From Paenibacillus sp. (GTDB taxonomy: Bacteria; Bacteroidota; Bacteroidia; Bacteroidales; Muribaculaceae), in the NCBI GenBank assembly GCA_023663345.1, contig JAMPHR010000001.1:512719-572831 (forward strand): a stretch of 60,113 bases of DNA. Reading direction: 5' to 3'. The notes below the pieces were generated by a model that made no database searches, was not told where the DNA came from, and worked only from the letters and a program-made list of their open reading frames with translations. A program made the translations under genes and the position numbers. This document shows, one piece after another, positions 18,631-28,811 of the stretch. Each line of letters starts with the position of its first letter. Position 1 is the stretch's first letter.

Positions 18631-21600
18631 ATGGCAAGAAGAATTCTGGCTTTATTGATTGTGCTGCTGGCAGTGCCCTTGGTCATGTCGGCCCGCAATT
18701 ACGACATCTCGCTGAAACATGCGGATGCCGAGACCTCATTGGCCCGGCTGCAACAGGTGACCGGATATGACTTCGTGTATCAGAGCGAGTTGCTCAAGGG
18801 CTCGGATGTGTTCATCACTGCCGATTTCAAGGATGCGAGCCTCGAGTCTATCCTCGACAATGTGGTCACTGCCCGGCTCGGCCTCTCATGGAAGCTGGTG
18901 AAGAATACAATTGTGCTGAGCAGACCCACTGCTGTAAAAGGCGCTCCCGTCACTGTCAACGGCACGGTGAGAGATCATGAGGGGGAGCCGGTGGTGGGAG
19001 CATCGGTCAAGGTTGTGGGCGAGACACTCGGCGTGGCCACCAATGTGGACGGCGAGTTCTCGATCTCCGCACCCATAGGGTCTTCGCTGTCAATATCATA
19101 CATAGGTATGAATCCCCAGGTGGTGAAGGTGACTTCCGATAAGAAAATCAAGGTGGAGATGCAGCAGTCTGCCACAATGCTGTCGGAGGTGGTGATCACC
19201 GGATACCAGGAGATCAAGAAAGAGAAAATGACCGGCTCGGTAGCGACTATCAGCGCCGACAAGCTCCAGGAGCGCTATACTCAGAATCTTCTTTCCAATC
19301 TTGAAGGTCATGTGGCCGGTCTGTCCACCTACGGAGGCAAGCCGGTGATACGCGGAGCCGGCACCTTGCATGGGTCCACGGCTCCTCTGCTGGTGGTTGA
19401 CGGTATGCCTATCGAGGGTAGCATCGAGGATCTTAACCCCTATGATATAGAGTCGGTCAATGTGCTGAAAGATGCGGCCGCTGCCGCTATCTATGGAGCG
19501 CGAGCCGCTAACGGTATTATCGTGGTCACCACAAAGGATGCCAAGAAAAGCGGCAAGATAGATATTGATTTTGCGTCCAATATAACGTGGTATGAGAAGA
19601 CCAATGTCGATTACGCTGATAATTACTATATGACCCCGGCCCAGCAGATAGGTGTGGAAAGCAATTATTATGATTATTTCTTTTTCAGTGGAGAAGAGGT
19701 GAATCCTATAGGCGATTTTGAGAGCGAACTGTCGGACGGATATAGCATATCGCCACTGAAATATGCTTATTACCAGTTGGCTAAAGGGCAGATATCCAAT
19801 GATCAGCTTGAGGCTGTCAAGCGCAACCTTTCAAATAATAACTTAGCCAAGGCTCTTGCCGATAATATGCTTCATCGCCGTGTGATACAGCAATATAATC
19901 TCTCGTTGCGAAACAGGACGGAAAATTCTCGTAATAATGTGGTAATGAACTACAAGCATGATAATGTGGGGAAATTCAATCATAAGGATGAATGGCTCAA
20001 CATATCATACAAAGGTAGCTTTGACCTGGCCAGATGGCTTACAGCTACCGTCAGCATCAATGGATTATATGCGAATACAAGAGAGTATGGAGGACGATAC
20101 GAAACTGAGGACATATATAACCCGTTTGCATACACTCCATATATGCAGTATAGAAATGCTGATGGATCCATACGTCCATACTATTATGGCGGCTATGGAA
20201 ATGAGTACACACAATATTGGGAACTTCAGGACGGTATCGCCGACATGATAGTGAATCCGCGTCAGGAAGCCACCGATAATGTGCAGACCACCCGCCGTCA
20301 GGAAATGCGCTATCATGCCGACCTGCTGTTCAGGATATTGCCGGGCCTTACCGCCAACGCCCAGTTCATATATGAGGTCACGACACAGCGCATGAGAAAT
20401 TATGCAAATGAAAACAGCTGGGCGGCCCGTAATATGAAAAACGGATTCGCTGATTATGAAAATGGGAAAGTGGTATATCTGACTCCGGAAAACGGCGGAA
20501 TACTGAAGACATCCAATATAGATGGTAATTATTACACTGTGCGCGGACAGCTCAACTACAGCCGTACATTCTTTGACAAACACGAGATTTCGGCGATAGC
20601 GGGAACGGAATTCCGACAGACAAAAATGTGGGGCGAGAAACAGTTGATACTCGGCTACGATGATCAGCTCCAGTCATCATCGACCCATACCGTTGATTTC
20701 AACGAACTGAAGAATCTCGGTTGGGCGGCTCCATACTGGTGTATCGGGAGCCAGTCGGGGTTGATCGACACGGATCAGTTTGAGGACGACAATACGGTAA
20801 TCCCGGAAGTCCTTCACCGATATGCGTCAGGTTATTTTAACGCCACTTATACCTATGATAACCGGTATAATGTATTCGGTTCATTCCGTAAGGATTACGC
20901 TGATGTGTATGGCCTGAACTCCAAGTTCAGAGGTAAACCTCTGTGGTCGGTAGGTGCCGGATGGAATATTCACAATGAAGATTTCATCCGTGGCATCACA
21001 TGGATAAATTTCCTGAAGTTGCGCTATTCCTATGGCGTTACCGGAAACATATATCAGGGAGCGACTTCATTCATGACCGCGTCCTCAGGTTTCACAAATG
21101 ATGTCACCAACACGATATATGGAAAAATTGAGTCTCCTGCCAATCCTAATCTGAGATGGGAACAATCCCGCACACACAATATTGGCGCCGATTTCAGCCT
21201 CATGGATTATCGGTTGCGAGGCAATATAGATTATTACCGTAAGGAGGGCCGCGATATTTTCGGAAACAAGCTGCTTGACGCCACTACCGGATTCAGCTCC
21301 ATGAATGCCAATATCGCTTCGGTGCTCAACCAGGGAATAGAGTTCTCGGTAGGATATGACTGGTTCCGTCCCAACCGGAATCATGACCTGTCATGGAGCA
21401 CCAACATAACGTTCTCCTACAACAAGAATAAGGTGACGTATGTGGAGAATCCTCAGACCTCGGCATTAGGATTGATCAACACACCTTACAAGATCGGGTA
21501 TCCGATCAACGCTCTTTGGGTTCTGAAATTTGCGGGGATCGACGATACTCCAGGGTCGGAAGGCCAGTCTCTTTATGATGATGGACATGGAGGCGTGTCT

Positions 21601-22131
21601 CATGATGTGTACTTTAGCGGCGATGCTTCTGCGCTGTATTTCGGCGGACAAACCGATCCTAAATATATAGTTGGTATAGACAACCAGATAAGGTGGCGTA
21701 ATTTCTCTTTAGGTTTTCTGTTGTCATATTATGGCGGACATAAGATATTGTGTCTCCCATACGAAGATCAGTTCGAGGGATTATTTGAGGGACCGGCCAA
21801 ATCTTATTACCTGAATGCCTGGACTCCTGATAATCCATCGGATGTCCCGGCTATAGGAGAGTGGGCCCATGCCACATCTCTTGATCAGGCTCCCAGCTAC
21901 TCCGACAGGGCTTTGCATGATGCTGATTTCATAAAGTTCCGCAATATAGTGTTGGGATATGATGTCCCGGTGAAAATCATGCGCCATATAGGTATAAACA
22001 ATTGTTCAATACGGTTCCAGATCAATGATCCTAAAGCGATATGGACTAAAGATAAGACGGATTTTGATCCTGAGACCGGAGGCATACGTGTCCCTTCAAG
22101 CTACGTATTCGGTATAAATCTTAACCTCTAA
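18631..22131 (+). CDS. SusC/RagA-family TonB-dependent receptor with STN domain
   Basis: 1,166 residues. After the signal peptide (MARRILALLIVLLAVPLVMSA) come an STN signalling domain (about 25-98, ISLKHADAETSLARLQQVTG), a CarboxypepD_reg-like domain (about 110-185) and the plug (ending SVNVLKDAAAAAIYGARAANG). A 22-strand barrel follows, ending in a typical aromatic/hydrophobic last strand (SYVFGINLNL). It imports a nutrient bound by the SusD partner using TonB energy, and the STN domain reports occupancy to FecR. From about 19600 onward the gene is clearly more AT-rich than its first kilobase. The cargo is unknown: no degradative enzyme is adjacent. Confidence 0.93.
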   Translation: MARRILALLIVLLAVPLVMSARNYDISLKHADAETSLARLQQVTGYDFVYQSELLKGSDVFITADFKDASLESILDNVVTARLGLSWKLVKNTIVLSRPTAVKGAPVTVNGTVRDHEGEPVVGASVKVVGETLGVATNVDGEFSISAPIGSSLSISYIGMNPQVVKVTSDKKIKVEMQQSATMLSEVVITGYQEIKKEKMTGSVATISADKLQERYTQNLLSNLEGHVAGLSTYGGKPVIRGAGTLHGSTAPLLVVDGMPIEGSIEDLNPYDIESVNVLKDAAAAAIYGARAANGIIVVTTKDAKKSGKIDIDFASNITWYEKTNVDYADNYYMTPAQQIGVESNYYDYFFFSGEEVNPIGDFESELSDGYSISPLKYAYYQLAKGQISNDQLEAVKRNLSNNNLAKALADNMLHRRVIQQYNLSLRNRTENSRNNVVMNYKHDNVGKFNHKDEWLNISYKGSFDLARWLTATVSINGLYANTREYGGRYETEDIYNPFAYTPYMQYRNADGSIRPYYYGGYGNEYTQYWELQDGIADMIVNPRQEATDNVQTTRRQEMRYHADLLFRILPGLTANAQFIYEVTTQRMRNYANENSWAARNMKNGFADYENGKVVYLTPENGGILKTSNIDGNYYTVRGQLNYSRTFFDKHEISAIAGTEFRQTKMWGEKQLILGYDDQLQSSSTHTVDFNELKNLGWAAPYWCIGSQSGLIDTDQFEDDNTVIPEVLHRYASGYFNATYTYDNRYNVFGSFRKDYADVYGLNSKFRGKPLWSVGAGWNIHNEDFIRGITWINFLKLRYSYGVTGNIYQGATSFMTASSGFTNDVTNTIYGKIESPANPNLRWEQSRTHNIGADFSLMDYRLRGNIDYYRKEGRDIFGNKLLDATTGFSSMNANIASVLNQGIEFSVGYDWFRPNRNHDLSWSTNITFSYNKNKVTYVENPQTSALGLINTPYKIGYPINALWVLKFAGIDDTPGSEGQSLYDDGHGGVSHDVYFSGDASALYFGGQTDPKYIVGIDNQIRWRNFSLGFLLSYYGGHKILCLPYEDQFEGLFEGPAKSYYLNAWTPDNPSDVPAIGEWAHATSLDQAPSYSDRALHDADFIKFRNIVLGYDVPVKIMRHIGINNCSIRFQINDPKAIWTKDKTDFDPETGGIRVPSSYVFGINLNL

Positions 22132-22143
22132 TATTCCTCATCC

Positions 22144-23646
22144 ATGATATTAAAAATTTTCAATAGAATGACTGTTATGGCAGTGGCATCGGCTATGGCT
22201 CTGGGCTCATGCGAGAGCTATACCGACATTGACCAGAAAGGAATGAATCTGCTTACGAAGACTTCAGATCTTGAGTTGCTTCTCAATACTCAATATTCAG
22301 GCCCGATTGATGATCTCGGCACTGTGAGTGGCGATATAATATCTCGCTCGGACTGCGGTTATCTACCTCAGACCCTCACGAATTCAGTGAAGACTTATGG
22401 CTCAATCCTTATAAGCTGGGATGAGGAGGCCCATGCATCCCGACTCCCCCAGCTCACGGAACAGGACGGATTATATGAGGCGTGCTATAATTATATCGGC
22501 AGGATTGCCAATCCGATCCTTCAGCGTGTGGATGATGCGGATGGTACTCAGGATCATAAAGATCGTTTACGTGCCGAAGCATATGCCATGAGGGCTTTCT
22601 TTCATTTTATCGTAGCTCAGAAGTATGCCAAAGCCTATGATCCTTCGGTAGCGTCATCCGAGCCGTGTATTCCGTATATGACTGAGGATTGCGACATACA
22701 ACAGCCTACATCACAGGCTACCCAAAAGGAGGTCTATGAGTTGATACTCAGGGATCTCGACCGGGCTATCGAGCTTAACAGTCTGCCGGAATCGGCCATC
22801 AACCGTATGCGCTTCTGTGCTGCAATGCCTTATGCCATAAAGGCTCATGTGTTGTTGGTGATGCGAGATCTTGACGGTGCTGAGATTGCCGCAAAGGAGG
22901 CTTTAAAGCATGGAGACATGATTGATGATTATGCGGATTATATCGCCACCGGTTATTCATACGGAGGTTTCCCGATAGAATCCTTTACGCCCGGGACATC
23001 ACTTAATCTGGAGGAGGACTATTTCGCTTCCGCCGAGCAAAATATATTCAAGCTCATCACGCCGTTCTGTGAAAGCATGTTTGAGGATGGTTCCTACAGG
23101 AAAGATAATCTGGTCACTAATGCCTTGAGATATCGGGGTGCATACGACCCTGATGATCTTGACAACGACTTGCTGATCATAAAGGCCAATAATGAAAAAT
23201 CATACGGTGTCCCTTATATCATGACTTATGATATGAGATCTTATCATAACACCATAGGTATAAAAACTACCCACATGTATCTGATATTGGCTGAATGTGC
23301 TATCGGGCGTGGCGATATCGGATCGGCTATGGAGTATCTTGACATGATCAGGGTAAAGAGAATAGCTCCATCCCATTATCAGGATCTAAAGGGGCGTGTA
23401 CAGGATAAGGCTGAGGCCATCAGGTGTCTTAAGAAGACATGTCATGGGGAATATGCCTACACAATATGGAATTTCTTCTGCCGTAAGAGATGGACCAAAC
23501 TCGATGATTACAAGGAGACATTCACCCGTGTATTGTGTGGCAACACCTATACCCTGACACCCGAGTCGGACTTGTGGGTATTTCCGTTCCCGGTATCGGT
23601 AATGGCATTGAATCCTAACCTGAAACATAATTATGATACTAAGTAA
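22144..23646 (+). CDS. SusD/RagB-family nutrient-binding outer-membrane lipoprotein
   Basis: 500 residues. The lipoprotein signal ends at ALGSC (Cys near residue 27). The TPR-like SusD helices are visible, e.g. DRLRAEAYAMRAFFHFIVAQKYAKAY, a family hallmark (here split as RAEAYAMRAFFHF and KYAKAYDPS), and the C-terminal ESDLWVFPFPVSVMALNPN is the usual SusD ending. It caps the SusC barrel encoded 12 bases upstream and binds the ligand. Codon use is AT-rich, like the barrel part of its SusC partner. Confidence 0.92.
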   Translation: MILKIFNRMTVMAVASAMALGSCESYTDIDQKGMNLLTKTSDLELLLNTQYSGPIDDLGTVSGDIISRSDCGYLPQTLTNSVKTYGSILISWDEEAHASRLPQLTEQDGLYEACYNYIGRIANPILQRVDDADGTQDHKDRLRAEAYAMRAFFHFIVAQKYAKAYDPSVASSEPCIPYMTEDCDIQQPTSQATQKEVYELILRDLDRAIELNSLPESAINRMRFCAAMPYAIKAHVLLVMRDLDGAEIAAKEALKHGDMIDDYADYIATGYSYGGFPIESFTPGTSLNLEEDYFASAEQNIFKLITPFCESMFEDGSYRKDNLVTNALRYRGAYDPDDLDNDLLIIKANNEKSYGVPYIMTYDMRSYHNTIGIKTTHMYLILAECAIGRGDIGSAMEYLDMIRVKRIAPSHYQDLKGRVQDKAEAIRCLKKTCHGEYAYTIWNFFCRKRWTKLDDYKETFTRVLCGNTYTLTPESDLWVFPFPVSVMALNPNLKHNYDTK

Positions 23647-23688
23647 TCCCGTGTGATTAGAATGGTACTTGACTGATAGATTTTTCCG

Positions 23689-23724
23689 GGACCGCATGTA
23701 TAGTGATATACGTGCGGTTCTCTT
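23689..23724 (+). terminator. Terminator after the first SusCD pair
   Basis: An imperfect hairpin: GGACCGCATGTATA pairs with TATACGTGCGGTTC (G-U pairs allowed) around GTGA, followed by TCTT. Confidence 0.6.
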
Positions 23725-23774
23725 ATATGAGGTTAATGATGGCCGGGGATGGATGTTACTTGAATTTTTTGTTG

Positions 23775-23782
23775 TAATTTTG
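23775..23782 (+). promoter_or_regulatory. -7 box for rlmN
   Basis: TAATTTTG fits TAnnTTTG. It lies only 14-20 bases before the candidate start codons, so the leader would be very short. Confidence 0.5.
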
Positions 23783-23796
23783 CGGGCGAAAATTGA

Positions 23797-24867
23797 ATGT
23801 ATATGACTGATATTGCCAAGAAATTACCGCTTATAGGTATGACCCTCAAGGAGCTTGAGTCGGTGGCCTCGGAGGCGGGGCTGCGCCCGTTTGCCGCCAA
23901 GCAGATGGCGCGCCGTCTCTACGTGGGGCGCGTGAGGGAGATTGCCGAGATGACCGAGCTTCCCAAAAATGCCCGCGCGTGGCTCGAGGAGCGCTACACG
24001 GTGGGACGCACTGCCCCACGCCTGGAATCGCGCTCAACCGACGGGACGGTGAAGTATCTTTTCGAGACCCGCACCGGCGAGGTGGACTATCTGACCCACG
24101 GCAAGGGTGGACGTGACGTTGAGACGGTATATATCCCCGACAAGGAGAGGGCCACGCTGTGTGTGTCGTCCCAGGCGGGGTGCCGGATGGGATGCCGTTT
24201 CTGCATGACCGGTCAGCAGGGCTATCACGGCGATCTGAGCTCGGCGGGCATTATCAACCAGATATTGTCGATACCCGAGTCGGAGACGCTCACCAATATC
24301 GTGTTCATGGGTATGGGCGAGCCGATGGATAATGTGGCCGAGGTGCTCAAGGCTGTTGAGGTGCTCACCGCTCCGTGGGGCCTGGCGTGGAGTCCGAAGC
24401 GCATCACGGTGTCGAGCATCGGCAAGATGGACGGACTGAAACGTCTGCTTGACGAGACCAAGGTGCATGTGGCAATAAGCGTCCACGCGCCGTTCCCGTC
24501 GGAGCGCGAGGGGATAATGCCCGTGGAGCGTGCGTTTCCGGTGGTGAAGGTGATGGAGCTGATGAGGAAGTATGATTTCGCCCATCAGAGACGCCTGTCG
24601 GCCGAATATATAATGTGGCGCGGAGTGAACGATGACATGCGCCATGCCGATGCTTTGGCCCGGTTGCTCAAGGGGGTGGACTGCAGGGTGAACCTGATAC
24701 GTTTCCATGCCATACCGGGATTTGAGGGCCGACCGTCGGAACAGGCCGCGATGGAGCGTTTCCGCGACAGGCTCAACGCCCTCGGGGTGACGGCTACCAT
24801 ACGTGCGTCGCGTGGCGAGGATATCGAGGCGGCGTGCGGAATGTTGAGTGGCGAGGTCGCCAAATGA
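23797..24867 (+). CDS. rlmN: Dual-specificity 23S rRNA/tRNA adenine-C2 methyltransferase
   Basis: 356 residues from ATG 23797; the ATG at 23803 is an equally possible start. The radical-SAM motif CxxxCxxC is CRMGCRFC at residues 129-136. Other family motifs are MGMGEPMDN, ITVSSIG and HVAISVHAPFPSERE. The second catalytic cysteine is C347 in EAACGMLSG. The enzyme methylates A2503 of 23S rRNA and A37 of some tRNAs. It is probably co-transcribed with the downstream efflux gene (49-base gap). Confidence 0.95.
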   Translation: MYMTDIAKKLPLIGMTLKELESVASEAGLRPFAAKQMARRLYVGRVREIAEMTELPKNARAWLEERYTVGRTAPRLESRSTDGTVKYLFETRTGEVDYLTHGKGGRDVETVYIPDKERATLCVSSQAGCRMGCRFCMTGQQGYHGDLSSAGIINQILSIPESETLTNIVFMGMGEPMDNVAEVLKAVEVLTAPWGLAWSPKRITVSSIGKMDGLKRLLDETKVHVAISVHAPFPSEREGIMPVERAFPVVKVMELMRKYDFAHQRRLSAEYIMWRGVNDDMRHADALARLLKGVDCRVNLIRFHAIPGFEGRPSEQAAMERFRDRLNALGVTATIRASRGEDIEAACGMLSGEVAK

Positions 24868-24916
24868 ACCGGGAAGTTCTGAGAATACAAGTTTTCAATA
24901 GGTTTTAAGGTAAGAA

Positions 24917-26095
24917 ATGGGTAAAGAAAGGTTTTGGTTATCGTTGTGGATACTGACGGTGGCCGGATTTACGTTCAACACGTCGGAACTGATACCTATA
25001 GGTCTGCTAAGCGATATAGCCGGGTCATTTGGTGTAAGCGAGGCACGCGCCGGGCTCCTGATCACTGTGTATGCGTGGGTGGTGGCGCTGATGTCGCTCC
25101 CGCTGATGCTGCTTTTTGCCCGGGTGGAGTTCCGTAGGCTGATGATAGGGGTTGTGAGCGTGTTTTTTCTGAGCCATGTGGCTACGGTGATGTCCACCGG
25201 GTATTATTCGCTCATGTGTGCCCGCATAGGGGTGGCACTTGCCCACTCGCTGTTCTGGTCGATAGCTCCCGTGATGGGTGTGGCTGTTGTGCCCAAGGAG
25301 AAACGCGCTACGGCTCTGAGCGCACTGGTCGCAGGCGGTGGCATAGCCATGGTTGCAGGATTGCCGTTGGGCAGGGCGCTCGGCATCGTCGCGGGATGGA
25401 GGATGGCTTTTGCCGTGCTGGGTGCGCTGTCGGGCCTCGTGCTCATAGGGCTGTGGCTCAGATTCCCCACATTGCCCAAGAAGGATGCTCATGAGTCGCG
25501 CCGTGACATGCTGATGAGCCTCGTGAGATGTCCGCAGCTGATATGTATCTATCTGATCACAGCCGTGATAGTCACGGGGCATTACACGGGCTACAGCTAT
25601 GTGGAGCCGTTCATGCTCAAGGTGGCCGGGATGCCCGAGGGGGCGGTGACGTTGACACTGTCGCTGTTTGGCGTGGCCGGATTGGGTGGAAGTTATCTGA
25701 TGTCGAGATACTTCTACCGCTATTCGCGGGTGCTGATACTCTCGGCATGTTTCGGGCTCCCGTTGATGATGGCTCTCCTGCTCCCTGCGGCCGGAGTGTC
25801 GCCGGTGCTTATCGCGATGCTGTGCGTGGGGTGGGGCCTGTGCATGACGGTTTATAATATCGCGTTTCAGAACGAGATAGTCACCCTGTTTCCCCGCGAC
25901 TCATCGGTGCCCATGAGCTTCTATTCGGGCATCTTCAATCTCGGCATTGGTGCCGGAGCATTTGTGGGCGGTATCGTGACCGACCACGGACTCATGGCCG
26001 AGATAGGCTACATAGGCGGAGGGATCTCCCTCGCCGCCGCCATCTACTGCCTCCTCCGCTACATGCCCATCCGAAAACCCCGCGAGGTGGTGTGA
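24917..26095 (+). CDS. sotB: Major-facilitator sugar efflux transporter, SotB-like
   Basis: 392 residues with about 12 membrane helices. The sequence closely follows SotB-type efflux pumps: FNTSELIPIGLLSDIAGSFG, TVYAWVVALMSLPLMLL, HYTGYSYVEPFMLKVAG, and YSGIFNLGIGAGAFVGG near the end. SotB exports arabinose and IPTG-like sugars in E. coli; the substrate here is not certain. It is followed by a strong bidirectional terminator. Confidence 0.85.
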   Translation: MGKERFWLSLWILTVAGFTFNTSELIPIGLLSDIAGSFGVSEARAGLLITVYAWVVALMSLPLMLLFARVEFRRLMIGVVSVFFLSHVATVMSTGYYSLMCARIGVALAHSLFWSIAPVMGVAVVPKEKRATALSALVAGGGIAMVAGLPLGRALGIVAGWRMAFAVLGALSGLVLIGLWLRFPTLPKKDAHESRRDMLMSLVRCPQLICIYLITAVIVTGHYTGYSYVEPFMLKVAGMPEGAVTLTLSLFGVAGLGGSYLMSRYFYRYSRVLILSACFGLPLMMALLLPAAGVSPVLIAMLCVGWGLCMTVYNIAFQNEIVTLFPRDSSVPMSFYSGIFNLGIGAGAFVGGIVTDHGLMAEIGYIGGGISLAAAIYCLLRYMPIRKPREVV

Positions 26096-26117
26096 CATGT
26101 TCGGGTATTGAAAATAT

Positions 26118-26155
26118 AGTGGAGGCGGATTCCTAAGCAGGGATCCGCCTCCACT
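26118..26155. terminator. Bidirectional terminator
   Basis: A perfect 13-bp stem, AGTGGAGGCGGAT (26118-26130) with ATCCGCCTCCACT (26143-26155). It lies between the convergent efflux gene and the TlpA-like gene. Confidence 0.8.
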
Positions 26156-26180
26156 GTCAGTCTATGGGGGACCTAATCAA

Positions 26181-27365
26181 TCAATTGTCAGCAAGAATTT
26201 CATCAATCCTGGTGGCGAGTTCCTCGCCCCGTAGATTTTCGGCGACGAGGCATCCGTTGCCGTCAACTATGTACATCGTGGGGACAGATGTCACCTTGTA
26301 GAGATCGGCAATGGATTTGTCGGTATCACGGATATTGGTCCATGAGAGTTTTTCCTCATCGACAGCCTTCTTCCACGGGGCATCGTCGGTGTCGATCGAC
26401 ACGCTCACGATCTCGAAATCGTCGCCGGCATGGCGCTTGTATATTTCCTTGAGATTGGGTATCTCACGGCGGCACGGACCGCACCATGAGGCCCAGAAGT
26501 CGAGAAGCACGCATTTGCGGTCCTTGCAGAGCGATGCGAGCGAGATCTCCTTGCCGTCGATGGTGGTGGCTGTGAAATCGGGCATCTTGTCGCCGGGACG
26601 GCCTACGGGATACAGCTCCTGGGCCACCAATTGGCCGTGGAACGAATCCTTGATGCTGTCGGAGAACGACTCGTACACCTCGCGGTATTCGGGGGTAAGG
26701 TAGGAGAGTTGCGAGAGGAGCGCGATGGGGCCCCATATAGTGTTGCGGTTCTGCTCTACTGTGGCGTGGATCACCGAGTCAAAGGCTTGGAAGCAATATT
26801 TCTCGACCTCGCCATAGGCCTTGTATTCATCAGTGGCCTGTATCGAGTCAATGATGAGATTGTTTTTATCGGCCCGGGCCTTGTTGATCAGCTTCCACAT
26901 GTCGGCTCCACGGCTCTGGTTGTCGAGGAAAATGGAGTCGAGCCGGTGGCGCGGAGCCATCATAGCATAATATTCATCGGTGAGGGGTGAACCTGATAGG
27001 GTGATACCCGAGAAGTCGTAACGGTATTTCCCTCCGTCGAGCTCATCGCCTGTCACCGAGCCCGAGATGGTCATGTCCACATTGTCGAGCATCAGTGTCT
27101 TGGCACCGTAATGGTCCTTGACCGACAGCATCACGGCAATTGGCTCGTCGGCCTTGCCGGTCAACTCGAATTTGCCGTTCATCACCATAGCCTCGGCCAC
27201 AGGGTCGAGCGAGCGGTGGGCAAGCGGAGTCAGTATTATCACGGTACTGTCGGGGAGGCCTTCGATCTCGCCGACGATGCGGTAGGAATCCTTGTCTTTT
27301 ATCCCGCCGGTACAGGCTGTAAGCATGACAGCCGATGACAGGCATATACTGTTGAACAGATTCAT
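26181..27365 (-). CDS. TlpA-like thioredoxin-fold lipoprotein with N-terminal DUF4369-type domain
   Basis: 394 residues. The lipobox is VMLTAC (Cys near residue 19). Residues about 28-130 resemble DUF4369 (IVGEIEGLPDSTVIILTPL). A helical linker leads to a TlpA/ResA thioredoxin domain with FWASWCGPCRREIPNLKEIY (CGPC near 297) and VTSVPTMYIVDGNG (cis-Pro). It is expected in the periplasm or outer membrane as a thiol-disulfide reductase. It is the last gene of the second SusCD locus, 24 bases after susD, so it may serve cargo or proteins of that uptake system; this is inferred from position. Confidence 0.88.
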   Translation of the reverse strand: MNLFNSICLSSAVMLTACTGGIKDKDSYRIVGEIEGLPDSTVIILTPLAHRSLDPVAEAMVMNGKFELTGKADEPIAVMLSVKDHYGAKTLMLDNVDMTISGSVTGDELDGGKYRYDFSGITLSGSPLTDEYYAMMAPRHRLDSIFLDNQSRGADMWKLINKARADKNNLIIDSIQATDEYKAYGEVEKYCFQAFDSVIHATVEQNRNTIWGPIALLSQLSYLTPEYREVYESFSDSIKDSFHGQLVAQELYPVGRPGDKMPDFTATTIDGKEISLASLCKDRKCVLLDFWASWCGPCRREIPNLKEIYKRHAGDDFEIVSVSIDTDDAPWKKAVDEEKLSWTNIRDTDKSIADLYKVTSVPTMYIVDGNGCLVAENLRGEELATRIDEILADN

Positions 27366-27389
27366 ATAGGTGTGGGGTTGTAAGGGTCG

Positions 27390-28799
27390 TTACTTGGAGT
27401 TTTGTGTGAGGGTACCGTTGCCGGGACGGTTGATGGCATTGGCGGGGAATACCATGGTCCAGAGATGTGACTCGGGACGTAGCGAGTAGGTCTTTCCGTC
27501 AAATTCCTTGGTGAGAGTGCGGGGGTATTTTCCCTCGGCATTGTAGCGCTTCAGGTCGATGAACGGTATTATGGTGTTGATCAGCTCATTGTCCTTGGTG
27601 AGACGTATCTTCTCGATTGCCTCGGCCTCGGTGGTTGCTGTAGCCGCCTGGTAGAGGTCGGGATGTATGCGTGACTCACGCACCTTGTTGAGCGATTTCA
27701 TGGCCTCGTCGATCTTGCCGGTGCGGGCATAACATTCGGCCTGGATCAGATACACCTCGGGGGTGGCTATGCCCGAGAAATTGTAGTAGCCGTTGAGGAG
27801 TCCGCGGAAATAGGTATCGGTCGAGGATTGATATTTCTTGAAGCGGACAAGGAATTTCATGTCGCCCTCCTCAAAGCGGGATGCACGCTCCTCGGATATG
27901 TCAATGTCGGCACATGGATAGTTGGGGTTGCCCTGTCCCGAGCAGAACCATAGATTCTCGACACATGTGTGGGACATCGGGGAGGTGATGTTGTTGTAAT
28001 TGTCGGGATCCTTGATGCGCGATTCGTACTCGTTGTAGTATCCGAGCCAGTCAAAGAGGTCGCTGTGGCGGTCGAGCGCCTGGGTGGCGTGGGTGAGGGC
28101 CTTGTCATACTCGCGCATCGAGAGATATACGCGGGCCAGTCCGGCCTCGACGGCTGCACGGTTGGGGTGGATCACGGTCATGGCCTGTTCAGGCACCCCG
28201 AGCTCGAGAGCCTTGTTGAAGTCGGCTATGATCTGATCGTAGACTTCCTGCACGGATCCCTGATGATAGGGCGCACCGAGATCTCCGCTATATATAAGAG
28301 GTATGCCGGGAGTGGAAGCGGCCTTGGCCGGATCGTAGGCATCAGCGTAGAAGTTGACTATATAGTGATAGACAAACGCACGGATGGCGTAGGCATAGGC
28401 CATCACCTCGTTCTTCTCCTCCTGGGTTGCCTGGGTGGTGGAGGGGGCTGCCTGGATAATTGTGTTCATGATGCTTATTATGCCGTAACCGTTGTCGAAC
28501 ATGTCCTCGGTGGAGCTGTTGAGCGATGTGCGGTCGCGGTCCTCTTTCCACATATAGTTGGCGGTGCGCAGGTCGTCGACATTACGGCAGTTGTTGGCAC
28601 CTACGAATTTGTCATTTATGAGATACAGGGCCTGGAGTGACGGCAGATAGTTGGCTGAATATTCACTTCGCATGAAAGCCTCGTAGTCGGCCAGCGTTGC
28701 AGGGACACGTTGTCCCTTGGGCATCACGTCGATGTAGTCGTTGCACGCCGTGAGGAGTGCCATTACCGCGAGGAGGGCGATTGATATATATTTTTTCAT
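27390..28799 (-). CDS. SusD/RagB-family outer-membrane lipoprotein
   Basis: 469 residues. The lipobox is MALLTAC (Cys about 19), followed by the common NDYIDVMPKG. The SusD TPR hallmark is AYAIRAFVYHYIVNFYADAYDP, which is at the family position (AYAIRAFVYHYIVNFYAD). The C-terminus reads RPESHLWTMVFPANAINRPG. It starts 12 bases after its SusC partner and precedes the TlpA-like gene. Ligand unknown. Confidence 0.92.
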   Translation of the reverse strand: MKKYISIALLAVMALLTACNDYIDVMPKGQRVPATLADYEAFMRSEYSANYLPSLQALYLINDKFVGANNCRNVDDLRTANYMWKEDRDRTSLNSSTEDMFDNGYGIISIMNTIIQAAPSTTQATQEEKNEVMAYAYAIRAFVYHYIVNFYADAYDPAKAASTPGIPLIYSGDLGAPYHQGSVQEVYDQIIADFNKALELGVPEQAMTVIHPNRAAVEAGLARVYLSMREYDKALTHATQALDRHSDLFDWLGYYNEYESRIKDPDNYNNITSPMSHTCVENLWFCSGQGNPNYPCADIDISEERASRFEEGDMKFLVRFKKYQSSTDTYFRGLLNGYYNFSGIATPEVYLIQAECYARTGKIDEAMKSLNKVRESRIHPDLYQAATATTEAEAIEKIRLTKDNELINTIIPFIDLKRYNAEGKYPRTLTKEFDGKTYSLRPESHLWTMVFPANAINRPGNGTLTQNSK

Positions 28800-28811
28800 T
28801 GTGGATGCTTG

